NCBI GenBank assembly: GCA_016124735.1
Contig: WGMZ01000009.1
Span: 46,795-110,794 of the forward strand
Direction: 5' to 3'
Source: Bacteroidota bacterium
Lineage (GTDB): Bacteria > Bacteroidota > Bacteroidia > UBA8524
Length of the DNA stretch: 64,000 nt
The notes under the pieces were generated by a model. The model was not told where the DNA came from. It did no database searches and saw nothing but the letters and a program-made list of their open reading frames with translations. Positions 9,370-18,479 of the stretch are shown here, piece by piece. A program made the position numbers and the translations under genes. Within the stretch, counting starts at the first letter, position 1; each line of letters starts with the position of its first letter.

Positions 9370-10713
9370 ATGCAGGAAATCGTCAAGAATAACAAACGAA
9401 TTATGAATTCGTGGGCCATTTACGACATGGCCAACTCGGTGTATTCGCTTTGTATTGCAACAGCAATATTTCCTCCTTATTACGATAATCTGACCAGTGT
9501 CAGAAATGCTTTCAACGAAGAAATTTCAAGGGATATGGTATCCATATTCGGAATACAGCTGAAGAATTCTGTGGTGTACGAATATGGATTGTCATTCGCC
9601 TTCTTGACCATCGCTTTCCTTTCGCCAATTCTTTCAGGCATTGCCGATTATACCGGTAATAAAAAAGGGTTCATGAAGTTTTTCGTTTACCTGGGGTCTC
9701 TGAGCTGTGCGGGTTTATTCTTCTTCGAAAGTACCTATTATCGGTACGAACTCCTTCAGAATCCCAATTTTGCTCCCGATGTCACCTGGCCCATCCTCTG
9801 TTTTGTATTGGCCACCATAGGTTTCTCGGGGAGCTTTGTTTTCTATAACTCATATCTGCCGGAAATATGCACGCCCGATCGCTTTGAAAAACTAAGTGCC
9901 AAAGGTTTCGCTATGGGCTATGGGGGGTCTGTTATTTTACTCATCATCAATCTGATGATGATTCAGATGCCAGACCTTTTTCATATCGCCAGCAAAGGTG
10001 AAGCCGCCCGCATTGCCTTTCTTACTGTTGGCATTTGGTGGGCCGGTATTTCACAGATTACTTTTTATAACCTTCCATCTACTTCTCACAGACAGAAGGT
10101 TACTTCCCATATTTTGTTGAATGGCTTCCGTGAGTTAAAACGTGTTTTTCACGATTTAAAAGTACAATCGAAGCTCCGTGGATTTCTGTTAGCCTTTTTC
10201 TTTCTCAGCATGGGATTGCAAACCGTGATGTTTGTAGCCAGCCTCTTCGGAAAAAAGGTTCTTAATATGCCCACACCCAAACTGATTATTACTGTGCTTT
10301 TGATTCAGTTAATTGCCATACCGGGATCCTATTTCTTTGCATGGAGCTCCAATAAAAGGGGAAATATTCCAACTCTGGGTATGTCGACGATAGTGTGGAT
10401 TGGCGTCTGTATTGCCGCCTATTTTACTACTGAACACTACCAGTTTTACATCATTGCTGCGGTAGTTGGTTTTGTCATGGGAGGCGTACAATCCTTATGC
10501 CGTGCCACCTTTACCCGTTTGCTAAACCGGGAACATGATACTGCTTCCTACTACAGCTTTTACGATGCTACCGAAAAGATTGCCATTGTTCTGGGTACTT
10601 TGAGCTACGGCATTATCGACCACTACTACAACATGCGCCAATCTGTACTCGCATTGATGGTGTTTTTCCTTATTGCAGCGCTTATGCTGTGGCGAATTCG
10701 CAGAGTGCGTTAA
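9370..10713 (+). CDS. MFS transporter, UMF1 (Atg22-like) family
   Basis: A 447-residue protein with about 12 hydrophobic segments. The N-terminal SWAIYDMANSVYSLCIATAIFPPYY is the hallmark of UMF1-family MFS transporters, as are LSGIADYTGNKKGFMKFF after the second helix and GFVMGGVQSLCRATFTRLL late in the protein. Substrate unknown; homologues in eukaryotes (Atg22) export amino acids from vacuoles. The start could instead be the ATG at 9403, close to the family's usual N-terminus. It sits between clpX and a thiolase with no obvious functional link. Confidence 0.88.
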   Translation: MQEIVKNNKRIMNSWAIYDMANSVYSLCIATAIFPPYYDNLTSVRNAFNEEISRDMVSIFGIQLKNSVVYEYGLSFAFLTIAFLSPILSGIADYTGNKKGFMKFFVYLGSLSCAGLFFFESTYYRYELLQNPNFAPDVTWPILCFVLATIGFSGSFVFYNSYLPEICTPDRFEKLSAKGFAMGYGGSVILLIINLMMIQMPDLFHIASKGEAARIAFLTVGIWWAGISQITFYNLPSTSHRQKVTSHILLNGFRELKRVFHDLKVQSKLRGFLLAFFFLSMGLQTVMFVASLFGKKVLNMPTPKLIITVLLIQLIAIPGSYFFAWSSNKRGNIPTLGMSTIVWIGVCIAAYFTTEHYQFYIIAAVVGFVMGGVQSLCRATFTRLLNREHDTASYYSFYDATEKIAIVLGTLSYGIIDHYYNMRQSVLALMVFFLIAALMLWRIRRVR

Positions 10714-10752
10714 GCATTTCACGATTATCCTCCGCCTGACGAGCGGAATCCT

Positions 10753-10760
10753 TAAATTTG
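10753..10760 (+). promoter_or_regulatory. -7 box (TAAATTTG) immediately before the thiolase gene
   Basis: TAAATTTG matches TAnnTTTG, with only 6 nt (CCTCCA) before ATG 10767. With transcription normally starting 5-7 nt after the box, the mRNA would be leaderless. The box also overlaps the TTG at 10758 that would start the longer frame, arguing against that start. Confidence 0.55.
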
Positions 10761-10766
10761 CCTCCA

Positions 10767-11966
10767 ATGAAAACTGTTTATGTCATTGACGCCGTTCGCA
10801 CGGCGATAGGGAAATATGCCGGAACACTGGCTACCGAAAGACCAGATGATCTTGCCGCATTTGTCATTAAGGCCATTATGGAAAGAAATCAGGGAGTTGA
10901 TTATGCGGAGATTGAGGATGTCATCTTTGGTGCAGCCAACCAGGCGGGAGAGGATAACCGGAATGTAGCCCGCATGGCCGTCCTCCTTGCAGGGTTACCC
11001 GTCAATGTTCCGGGGCTCACGGTAAATCGTCTTTGCGCGAGTGGTTTGCAGGCGATCATTCAAGCCGCACAGGGTATTCAGCTGGGTGCTGGCGAGTTGT
11101 ATATAGCCGGTGGGGTAGAAAGCATGAGCCGGGCACCATTTGTAATGGCGAAAGCAGACAAAGCTTTCGACCGCGTCCCTGAAATTTACGATACCACAAT
11201 AGGCTGGCGCTTTACCAATAAACGATTATCCGACATGTACTATCCTTTTTCCATGGGAGAAACAGCAGAAAATGTGGCGGAACGCTGGAAACTAACTCGT
11301 GAGGAACAGGATGTCTTTGCGCATGAATCCCAACGACGCTATAAAGAAGCCCATATAGCGGGGAAATTTAAAAATGAGATTGTACCCTACTCTATTTCTC
11401 AGAGAAAGGGAGACCCCATTGTTTTTGATAAAGATGAACATCCTCGATTGACATCGGTAGATGTCCTCGCAGGATTAAAACCTGCATTTAAAAAGGACGG
11501 AAGTGTAACAGCAGGAAACTCTTCCGGAGTGAACGACGGTGCTTCTGCCCTATTGCTTGCTTCAGAAGATGCCGTGAAAAAATACAACCTGAAACCAATG
11601 GCCCGTTTTGTTTCATTCGGAGCCGCCGGCGTGGATCCGGCAATTATGGGTGTAGGACCTATTCCTGCCTCACAGAAAGCCCTGCAACGCGCGGGACTCA
11701 CTTCAAAGGATTTGGATTTGGTGGAACTGAACGAGGCATTTGCTTCACAAAGCATTGTTTGCCGCAGAGAACTCAATCTGGACCCGGAGAAAGTCAATGT
11801 CAATGGAGGAGCTATAGCGATTGGTCATCCACTTGGGGCAAGTGGAGCCCGTATTACAACGACTCTACTGCATGAAATGCACAAACGGGAGGGCTCCCGC
11901 TTTGGTCTGGCTACCATGTGCATTGGTGTAGGTCAAGGCCTTGCCGGGATATTTGAGAAAGTTTGA
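10767..11966 (+). CDS. Thiolase (acetyl-CoA acyltransferase, 3-oxoadipyl-CoA thiolase-like)
   Basis: A 399-residue thiolase starting at ATG 10767. The acyl-accepting Cys90 is in [11 protein letters not shown]. The C-terminal catalytic motifs are [16 protein letters not shown] (His) and MCIGVGQG (Cys), and LNEAFASQS is also present. The segment [22 protein letters not shown] resembles PcaF/PaaJ-type 3-oxoadipyl-CoA thiolases, but no other phenylacetate or catechol genes are nearby, so a general beta-oxidation or acetoacetyl-CoA role is equally possible. It is followed by a strong bidirectional terminator. Confidence 0.92.
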   Translation: MKTVYVIDAVRTAIGKYAGTLATERPDDLAAFVIKAIMERNQGVDYAEIEDVIFGAANQAGEDNRNVARMAVLLAGLPVNVPGLTVNRLCASGLQAIIQAAQGIQLGAGELYIAGGVESMSRAPFVMAKADKAFDRVPEIYDTTIGWRFTNKRLSDMYYPFSMGETAENVAERWKLTREEQDVFAHESQRRYKEAHIAGKFKNEIVPYSISQRKGDPIVFDKDEHPRLTSVDVLAGLKPAFKKDGSVTAGNSSGVNDGASALLLASEDAVKKYNLKPMARFVSFGAAGVDPAIMGVGPIPASQKALQRAGLTSKDLDLVELNEAFASQSIVCRRELNLDPEKVNVNGGAIAIGHPLGASGARITTTLLHEMHKREGSRFGLATMCIGVGQGLAGIFEKV

Positions 11967-11984
11967 TACTCTCCGGAATAAACA

Positions 11985-12015
11985 AAAAACCCCGAAGTTT
12001 CCTTCGGGGTTTTTT
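11985..12015. terminator. Bidirectional intrinsic terminator
   Basis: AAAAACCCCGAAG and CTTCGGGGTTTTT flank a TTTC loop, a 13-bp stem with A-run on one side and T-run on the other. It lies between the convergent thiolase gene and the DUF4920 gene and can serve both. Confidence 0.88.
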
Positions 12016-12033
12016 AGTTTGAAATGACTGCAT

Positions 12034-12486
12034 TTATTGGATGATAATTCCAGTTGCTTCAAAACGCAATTCGCGTTTCGGCTCTGTAATGGCATCAATC
12101 TCTTCCTGAGATTTCTTCGCATCGACAGCATAATGTTTCAGCTCATCTACAGAAGTTTCCTTCCAGTACATTCGGCCTTCAGCTATTGCTGTTTTGCCAG
12201 AGCAATCTTTTGGCAATTGAAAAGCATGATCCTTGGTAATGACCATCATTGTTTTGCCATCGCCTAAATCGTATTTATACCAGCAACCTTCTGCCTGACA
12301 TACCTGCTGAACTGTTCCGACAATTTTCCCCTGCATCTCAGGCTGATCTCCCATGGATGCAATAAAATCGTTGACTGCAACGGCACCATCTCCTGTGATG
12401 GTCTCTCCGAAATTTCCGGTCTTAGGTGTTTGTTTACATGCTGCAAAAAGCACAACGCCCAGCAGCAAAAATCCAAGTTTCTTCAT
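12034..12486 (-). CDS. DUF4920 lipoprotein
   Basis: A 150-residue protein with a lipobox (LLLGVVLFAAC, Cys17). The rest matches DUF4920: GKIVGTVQQVCQAEGCWYKYDL, then a short OB-like region ending in LRFEATGIIIQ. The conserved CQxxGCW suggests a metal or redox site, but no function is established. The start codon overlaps the stop of the S46 peptidase gene by one base, so both are translated from one message and may share an envelope compartment. Confidence 0.87.
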   Translation of the reverse strand: MKKLGFLLLGVVLFAACKQTPKTGNFGETITGDGAVAVNDFIASMGDQPEMQGKIVGTVQQVCQAEGCWYKYDLGDGKTMMVITKDHAFQLPKDCSGKTAIAEGRMYWKETSVDELKHYAVDAKKSQEEIDAITEPKRELRFEATGIIIQ

Positions 12487-14642
12487 TATTTCATCAAGTT
12501 TAATTCGTTGATAATATTGGTCGCATCAAAATATTTATCAATTATAAACAATACATATCGGATGTCTACATTGATGCAACGTTTGTATTTCGGATCATAA
12601 ACGATATCACCGCTCATAGCTTCCCAGTTTCCATCAAAAGCCAATCCAATTAATTCACCATTTCCGTTGATTACCGGCGAGCCGGAATTACCTCCTGTAA
12701 TATCATTGTTGGTAATAAATCCGACATGAAGCTGACCGTTCTCATCTGCATATTGGCCATAATTCTTGGCGTTGTACAAATCAATCAACTTGCCTGGTAG
12801 GTCAAATTCATAATTACCCGGGATGTATTTTTCCATCACCCCCTCGATGGTGGTATAGAAGCTATAAAAGACTCCATCTTTTGGTTTGTATGGTTGCACT
12901 GAACCATAGGTAAGTCTCAGTGTAGAGTTTGCATCCGGGTACTGAACCATTTTAGGATCCATCTCCATCAATCCTTTGAGATAGGTGCGCATCATCAGCG
13001 CTTTGGTTTCGTAGTAAGCCCTAACCTGGGTTTGGAAATTCGCCACATAATGCTGGTAGAATGAAGTAGCATATTCGTATACCGGGTCTTTCTGAAGTTT
13101 TTTAAGGGACGGATTATCTAAAAATGCCATCAACTTCTCTGAAGAGTTGAACATGGTCTTTTTAAAACAATCCGCAGCATAGGCCTTGAATGCATTCTCG
13201 GGGTTTAATTTTTTGTATTTTTTGAGAATGGTAGCGATGATGGCCGGGTGCTGTTCTTTAGGAATATTGGTATAATACAAATACAAAGTAGCCGCCATGA
13301 TATTCTCATCTACAACAAGGTTGTATGATTCAAATAAGCTCGGCACCGCTCCTTTATATTTTTCAATAGCCTTATTCAGCTCTTCTTTCTTTGATTTATC
13401 TGCCATTAAAGCTTCCAATCCGGAAAACTGGATGGCATTTTTAACCGTACCGCTGGCAAATATTCCCTCATTCAAGTAAATCGGTTGCAAGGCCACATTC
13501 GCGTATGTATTGTTCGCCTGACGCAGATTATTTAATACGGTAGAATATTCAGGCTTATTTTGCGCCCAAGCTTCAAATTTCGTTTCGATTTCGCGTTTTT
13601 CATCTACTACATGTAAACGCTTTAACTGCTCCGTTTGTCCAATAAAATATTTCCAGTAATTGGCAATCTGAGCATAGTCAGCAGAGAGCAATAAACGCAG
13701 GCTATCGCTCTTTTTCATTTCTTCCATCATCAACTTCAGGCGTGCATCACGCAGAGTTACAATGGCTGGGTTGGTTTTGTTGATAGCAACTTCCAACTCA
13801 TAGGAGGTGGCATATCTGTTGGTGCGGCCCGGGTATCCAAAAACCATGGAGAAGTCGCCTTCTTTTACCCCTTTCAAAGATACAGGCAAAGAATATTTTG
13901 GAGTATAGGGAACATTCGCCTCGTTGAATGGAGCAGGCATGTTATCCGGTCCTGCATAAATACGGAACATGGAAAAATCGCCCGTATGACGTGGCCACAT
14001 CCAGTTGTCTGTATCTCCGCCGTATTTTCCTATGCTTTGTGGAGGAACGCCAACCAAACGGATATCCTGAAAGCGTTCCATCACAAATAAAATGAATTGG
14101 TTATTATCAAAAATTCCTTTAACAGTAGCTGTATAGTGCGAATTCGACGTTACTTCCTGTTCAATCTGCTCACTTATTTCTTTGATTTTCGCTTTCCGTT
14201 CGTCCTCACCGAGTCCTTTCACTTCGGGTAGAATGCGGTCACTTACATCCTCCATACGAACAAGGACAGCTGCCCAAAGTCCTTTGGCCGGACGTTCCTG
14301 ATCCAGGCTTTTTGCAAAAAATCCATTGTCAAGAATATTGTCCTGTGTAGTTGACAAAGAAGCAACAGATTCGTAACCGCAGTGGTGATTGGTTAAGACC
14401 AGCCCCTTATCTGAGATGATTTCGCCAGTACAAAACCCACCAAACCAAACAATTGCGTCTTTCATTGCAGCCTGGTTGGCGCTGTAAATTTGTTCCGGAC
14501 TAAGCTTGAGTCCAAGTCGCTGCATTTCAGCGTAGTTGTAATCTTTTAATAAGATTGGCAGCCACATCCCTTCGTCGAAGGATCCGGCCCATGAACTAAC
14601 TATGGTCAGAAAAGCGACCAAAGAGGTAAAAATTCGTTTCAT
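12486..14642 (-). CDS. S46-family dipeptidyl peptidase, DPP7-like
   Basis: A 718-residue exported peptidase with signal peptide MKRIFTSLVAFLTIVSSWAG. The S46 hallmarks are the His in LVLTNHHCGYES (residues 82-92), the YGGDTDNWMWPRHTGDF segment, and Ser653 in TGGNSGSPV. Family enzymes remove dipeptides from oligopeptides in the periplasm. The residue 18 positions after the catalytic Ser (Gly671, in AFDGNWE) corresponds to position 673 of Porphyromonas enzymes, where DPP11 has Arg and DPP7 has Gly. A DPP7-like preference for hydrophobic residues is therefore inferred. A TACCTTTG box lies upstream, and the DUF4920 gene follows with a 1-bp overlap. Confidence 0.95.
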   Translation of the reverse strand: MKRIFTSLVAFLTIVSSWAGSFDEGMWLPILLKDYNYAEMQRLGLKLSPEQIYSANQAAMKDAIVWFGGFCTGEIISDKGLVLTNHHCGYESVASLSTTQDNILDNGFFAKSLDQERPAKGLWAAVLVRMEDVSDRILPEVKGLGEDERKAKIKEISEQIEQEVTSNSHYTATVKGIFDNNQFILFVMERFQDIRLVGVPPQSIGKYGGDTDNWMWPRHTGDFSMFRIYAGPDNMPAPFNEANVPYTPKYSLPVSLKGVKEGDFSMVFGYPGRTNRYATSYELEVAINKTNPAIVTLRDARLKLMMEEMKKSDSLRLLLSADYAQIANYWKYFIGQTEQLKRLHVVDEKREIETKFEAWAQNKPEYSTVLNNLRQANNTYANVALQPIYLNEGIFASGTVKNAIQFSGLEALMADKSKKEELNKAIEKYKGAVPSLFESYNLVVDENIMAATLYLYYTNIPKEQHPAIIATILKKYKKLNPENAFKAYAADCFKKTMFNSSEKLMAFLDNPSLKKLQKDPVYEYATSFYQHYVANFQTQVRAYYETKALMMRTYLKGLMEMDPKMVQYPDANSTLRLTYGSVQPYKPKDGVFYSFYTTIEGVMEKYIPGNYEFDLPGKLIDLYNAKNYGQYADENGQLHVGFITNNDITGGNSGSPVINGNGELIGLAFDGNWEAMSGDIVYDPKYKRCINVDIRYVLFIIDKYFDATNIINELNLMK

Positions 14643-14665
14643 GTATCGATTAAATTTAGTCGCGA

Positions 14666-14673
14666 CAAAGGTA
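14666..14673 (-). promoter_or_regulatory. -7 box (TACCTTTG) for the S46 peptidase
   Basis: Read on the minus strand, TACCTTTG lies 23 nt before ATG 14642. The 180-bp divergent region 14643-14822 also holds the promoter for the gene at 14823. Confidence 0.6.
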
Positions 14674-14803
14674 TGTTTTTGTGCCGCAACCTCACGGCAT
14701 TGCCATCAATCTGTAAAAAAAATCCGGACAAAATCAATCTGCAGGAAACTTTCCCGTAACACATATTTAACACTGGCTTAATAAAGGCTCAGTAATCCAA
14801 TTG

Positions 14804-14811
14804 CACCTTTG
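14804..14811 (+). promoter_or_regulatory. -7-like box (CACCTTTG) for the PiT-like permease
   Basis: CACCTTTG differs from TAnnTTTG at the first base only and ends 11 nt before ATG 14823. Confidence 0.45.
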
Positions 14812-14822
14812 CAAGCAAATTC

Positions 14823-15968
14823 ATGGAAACATCCGGTACCAGCTCACTTTTAAGCAATTCCCCTTCAAGCAAGACAGGCAAAGGCATGAACTTCATACAA
14901 AGAGAAAAATATTTTCTGCTACTCGTATTAGTAGGCTTTGCTGTTTCCATCATATTTTATCAGAACCCTGCTATTGCCATGTGGATCGGTTTTGGCTTTG
15001 CGGCATATTCTGCTATTGCCAACGACAGCATTCAGACCATCGGAACATTTATCGGTTCCAATAGCGAAAAAAAATGGTGGGTGCTTTGGTTGTTTATTGG
15101 CCTGATATTTTTAGTGACCGTTACATACAGCTGGGTTGTTTTTGACGGCGATGTGTCTTATGAAAGGTTGATGTCGAAAGATAAAGCCAGCGGTCAGCTT
15201 TTATACCCTCACCCGACCAGCTTTAGCTATTTGCAAATTGCCGCTCCGCTGATCCTCCTGATAATTACCCGGATGAAAATGCCGGTTTCAACAACATTTC
15301 TTTTGTTGAGCGCATTTACAATCAATGCCGGTGGTATCACTAAAATGCTCACAAAAAGCTTGAGCGGCTATGCTATTGCTTTTGTGCTTTCCATTATCGT
15401 TTATGCCGTTTTCAATGGTCTTATCCGAAAGTATTTCAGCAGTCGTAAACCAGCCAAAGGCTGGGTGGTAGCTCAATGGATTACCTCCGGAACACTGTGG
15501 AGCATCTGGGTGATGCAAGACGCAGCGAACATCTCTGTTTATCTGCCCAGGCATTTGGACCTACCCCAGTTTCTTGGGTTTTCCTTATGCATTTTCTTTG
15601 GATTGGGACTCCTCTTCTATTTGCGCGGAGACAAGATTCAGGGTATAGTAACGGAGAAAACACAAATTACAGATTTACGTGCGGCTACTCTCGTGAATTT
15701 GGTCTATTCCTCCATCATGTTTTATCATTTGGTAGACAGCACGATTCCCATGAGTACCACCTGGGTATTTTTAGGGCTGTTGGGAGGCAGAGAAATTACC
15801 ATCAATTTTATGCGACGTAAATCCGGCCAACTTCATGCCTTGAAGGCTGTTCGGCTTGCTGGCAAAGATATGTTGTATGCTACATTCGGGCTGCTTGTTT
15901 CGATCCTGATAGCCATGGGCGTAAACGACGGTGTCCGCCAGGACATTCTCAATCTATTCAGCTTTTAA
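14823..15968 (+). CDS. PiT-like permease (divergent inorganic phosphate transporter family)
   Basis: A 381-residue membrane protein with about 10 hydrophobic segments. Two inverted-repeat signature regions resemble the duplicated GANDVANA motif of PiT carriers: AIANDSIQTIGTFIGSN near residues 62-78 and WVMQDAANISVYLPR near 229-243. Two further PiT-like segments are KMPVSTTFLL and STIPMSTTWVFLGLLGGRE, both with the P-x-STT pattern. The signatures are altered (ANDS, QDAA), so the ion may not be phosphate. The 3' end overlaps the convergent MATE gene by 15 bp. Confidence 0.72.
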   Translation: METSGTSSLLSNSPSSKTGKGMNFIQREKYFLLLVLVGFAVSIIFYQNPAIAMWIGFGFAAYSAIANDSIQTIGTFIGSNSEKKWWVLWLFIGLIFLVTVTYSWVVFDGDVSYERLMSKDKASGQLLYPHPTSFSYLQIAAPLILLIITRMKMPVSTTFLLLSAFTINAGGITKMLTKSLSGYAIAFVLSIIVYAVFNGLIRKYFSSRKPAKGWVVAQWITSGTLWSIWVMQDAANISVYLPRHLDLPQFLGFSLCIFFGLGLLFYLRGDKIQGIVTEKTQITDLRAATLVNLVYSSIMFYHLVDSTIPMSTTWVFLGLLGGREITINFMRRKSGQLHALKAVRLAGKDMLYATFGLLVSILIAMGVNDGVRQDILNLFSF

Positions 15969-17300
15969 TCGCGACAAGCGGTTAAAGCGCCAATAGAGCA
16001 ATCCGGCAGAAACGCTCAAGGCAAAAGACAATCCAATCCAGATTCCTTCGATGGATAATGAGCTATGGAAACCCAAGATCCAGGCCATTGGAATCCCGAT
16101 GATCCAATAAGCAAACAGAGTGATCAAAGTGGGAATCCGCACATCCGAAATGCCGCGTAGAATTCCGAGTCCGATAGCCTGAATGCCATCCGAAAGTTGA
16201 AACATCGCCGCAATCAGAAGAAGTTTCTCCGCCCAGAATAGTACGTCTGCTTCACCTATGAATAAGCCCGCAATTTGAGTTCTAAACAATGCCAGACCTA
16301 TTCCACAAAGCAGCATCCATACTGCTCCCAGTATTACTGCCGACTTTCCGGCAATCCTCACTTCCCGAACCGCATATCCACCAAACGCTGCCCCAACGCG
16401 AATGCTCCCGGCGGCAGAGAGTCCGGTCACTGCCATATAGGTCAAAGCCGCCGTATTGATGGCAATTTGATGCGCGGCCTGTTGAGCTACGCCAATCCAT
16501 CCCGCCATAATCATAGCTGTACCAAAAGCTGCCACTTCAAAAAAATATTGAAAGCCCGAAGGAACTCCAATGCGAAACACCTTTCGGGTGAATGAGCCCA
16601 CCAATTTCGGCTTGTTTATCACAAATGAGTGCAGACCTTTGGAGCGATGGACGAAAAGGATCATGGCGAGCATCATGAAAACACGAGTGATCAGTGTCGC
16701 ATATCCTGCGCCATCCAAACCCAATTCAGGCATACCCCAATTTCCATAAATCAGCAACCAGTTCAGGAAAGCATTGGTCGGTATGGCAAGCAAGGTAATC
16801 AACATGGATGAACGCGTGAATGACAGGCCATCTGCAAATTGCTTGACAGAAAGAAATACGATCATAGGCAAGACCGACCAGATGATAATTCTCAAATACG
16901 ATACAGCCATTTCACTCACTTCAGCATTCTGTTTCAGAAAATTGAAAAAGAAGGAAACTAAAAACAGTAAAATCATGATGATGAGAGAAATCAGCACTGC
17001 AGCCCAATACGAACCACGTAATATACCGGCAGTTTCCGCTTTGTCGTTTTTTGCCGCCGCCATGGATACCAGTGGAGATACCGCAGATGACAACCCAAAT
17101 CCAAATACAGTGAACAGAAAAAAGACAGAGCTTGCTGCACCGGCGGCCGCTACGGGAAATTCCCCAAGAGAGCCTACCATAGCTGTATCAATAACACCCA
17201 TGCTTACCTGCCCAATTTGACCAATTATAATTGGCCACGCCAGTATCAGAGTCGCAACAAAATGCGGTTTATAGTTGTGCCAAAACCCCGAAAATTGCAT
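15954..17300 (-). CDS. MATE-family multidrug/Na+ or H+ antiporter
   Basis: A 448-residue membrane protein with about 12 hydrophobic segments in two homologous halves. Segment LAWPIIIGQIGQVSMGVIDTAMVGSLG is the MATE N-terminal signature. VAQQAAHQIAINTAALTYM and GLSAAGSIRVGAAFG match the second half. These exporters expel cationic drugs or metabolites in exchange for ions; the substrate here is unknown. The start is 1 bp beyond the stop of the upstream rlmI-like gene (17302), so the two are likely cotranscribed. Confidence 0.93.
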   Translation of the reverse strand: MQFSGFWHNYKPHFVATLILAWPIIIGQIGQVSMGVIDTAMVGSLGEFPVAAAGAASSVFFLFTVFGFGLSSAVSPLVSMAAAKNDKAETAGILRGSYWAAVLISLIIMILLFLVSFFFNFLKQNAEVSEMAVSYLRIIIWSVLPMIVFLSVKQFADGLSFTRSSMLITLLAIPTNAFLNWLLIYGNWGMPELGLDGAGYATLITRVFMMLAMILFVHRSKGLHSFVINKPKLVGSFTRKVFRIGVPSGFQYFFEVAAFGTAMIMAGWIGVAQQAAHQIAINTAALTYMAVTGLSAAGSIRVGAAFGGYAVREVRIAGKSAVILGAVWMLLCGIGLALFRTQIAGLFIGEADVLFWAEKLLLIAAMFQLSDGIQAIGLGILRGISDVRIPTLITLFAYWIIGIPMAWILGFHSSLSIEGIWIGLSFALSVSAGLLYWRFNRLSRLKAE

Positions 17301-17301
17301 G

Positions 17302-18477
17302 TTATTCCACGTAAAGAAGGAGCCCTTTCAAGTACTCTCCTTCCGGATGAAAAATATTAACCGGATGATCCAATGGCTGTCCCAAATGCTGTAGTATCCT
17401 CACATTGCGTCCAACGTCCGCGGCGGCACCAAAGACAATTTTTTGAAAGAGCAATTTGTCAATATTCTGAGAACAGGAGAAAGTAAGAATTAAACCTCCC
17501 GGTTTCACTCTTTTGATTCCGAGCATATTCAGCTCTTTGTAACCGCGGGTTGCATTTTCCACTTTCCGTGCACTTTTTGCAAAGGCCGGCGGATCAAGAA
17601 TAATCAAATCGTAATAATATGGTTCTACCGCTTTCAGGAAATCAAAGCAATCAGCAACGAAAGACTCATGGCGCGAATCAAAACCATTCAATGCCACATT
17701 CTCTTCGCACATGGCGATGGCATCTTTGGAACTGTCCACAGAATGGACCACCTTAGCCCCACCCTGAAGAGCATAAACACTAAAGCCCCCTGTATAACAA
17801 AAAGTATTCAGTACGTTTTTGCCCTCACTTAATTTTCCAGCCAATTGGCGGTTTACCCGCTGATCCAGAAAAAAACCGGTTTTTTGACCTTTTTCGAAAT
17901 CTACTTTCAAACGAACACCATTCTCCTGAACAACGACGGGAAGGTCAACAGGATCGGTTAACCAGGTCAATTCTTCATTGATATTTTCAAGAATTTGAGA
18001 AGATTGTTTGGTCTTGAGATAGATATGTTCGAAACCCAATTCCATAAAAGCCAATTTCAATTCTTCTACCAGCCTTTCAGTTCCTTTGATTAACAATTGA
18101 ATGACCAGACTTTTCCCGTATGCATCGGCAATGATTCCGGGAAAAAAATCTCCTTCTGCATGGAGCAAGCGGTAACAATCGGTGCGACTAAAGTCTATTA
18201 GATTTTTTCGTATTTCCAGTGCGCGGCTAATCTTTCCTTTCCAATAGACGCCGTCGATGATTTTATCTTTCGGGTCAAATTCAAAAACTCGGCAAATTAT
18301 TTGGCTATACGGGCTATAAAAGCCATATCCCAGCAACTTTCCTTCATGTGAAATAACTTCCACAATTTCGCCATTCTCCAGCTCGGGCACCGATGCCACT
18401 GCCCCGGAAAATATCCAGGGGTGCCTGTGCACAAAGGCCCGTTCTTTCTTGGGTTTTAAGACTAATTGCGGGAACAT
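17302..18477 (-). CDS. rlmI: RlmI-like 23S rRNA (cytosine-C5) methyltransferase
   Basis: A 391-residue protein with an N-terminal PUA domain (residues about 1-75, KKERAFVHRHPWIFSGAV) and a C-terminal class I SAM methyltransferase. Motif I is NTFCYTGGF at 224-232, followed by an acidic SAM contact in VHSVDSS and motif IV ILDPPAFAKS near 293-302. The PUA plus DPPAF arrangement is that of RlmI/RlmK-type enzymes, which methylate cytosine in 23S rRNA. It lies 2 bp downstream of yidC and directly upstream of the MATE gene. The exact target base is inferred from family only. Confidence 0.87.
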   Translation of the reverse strand: MFPQLVLKPKKERAFVHRHPWIFSGAVASVPELENGEIVEVISHEGKLLGYGFYSPYSQIICRVFEFDPKDKIIDGVYWKGKISRALEIRKNLIDFSRTDCYRLLHAEGDFFPGIIADAYGKSLVIQLLIKGTERLVEELKLAFMELGFEHIYLKTKQSSQILENINEELTWLTDPVDLPVVVQENGVRLKVDFEKGQKTGFFLDQRVNRQLAGKLSEGKNVLNTFCYTGGFSVYALQGGAKVVHSVDSSKDAIAMCEENVALNGFDSRHESFVADCFDFLKAVEPYYYDLIILDPPAFAKSARKVENATRGYKELNMLGIKRVKPGGLILTFSCSQNIDKLLFQKIVFGAAADVGRNVRILQHLGQPLDHPVNIFHPEGEYLKGLLLYVE

Positions 18478-18479
18478 CC

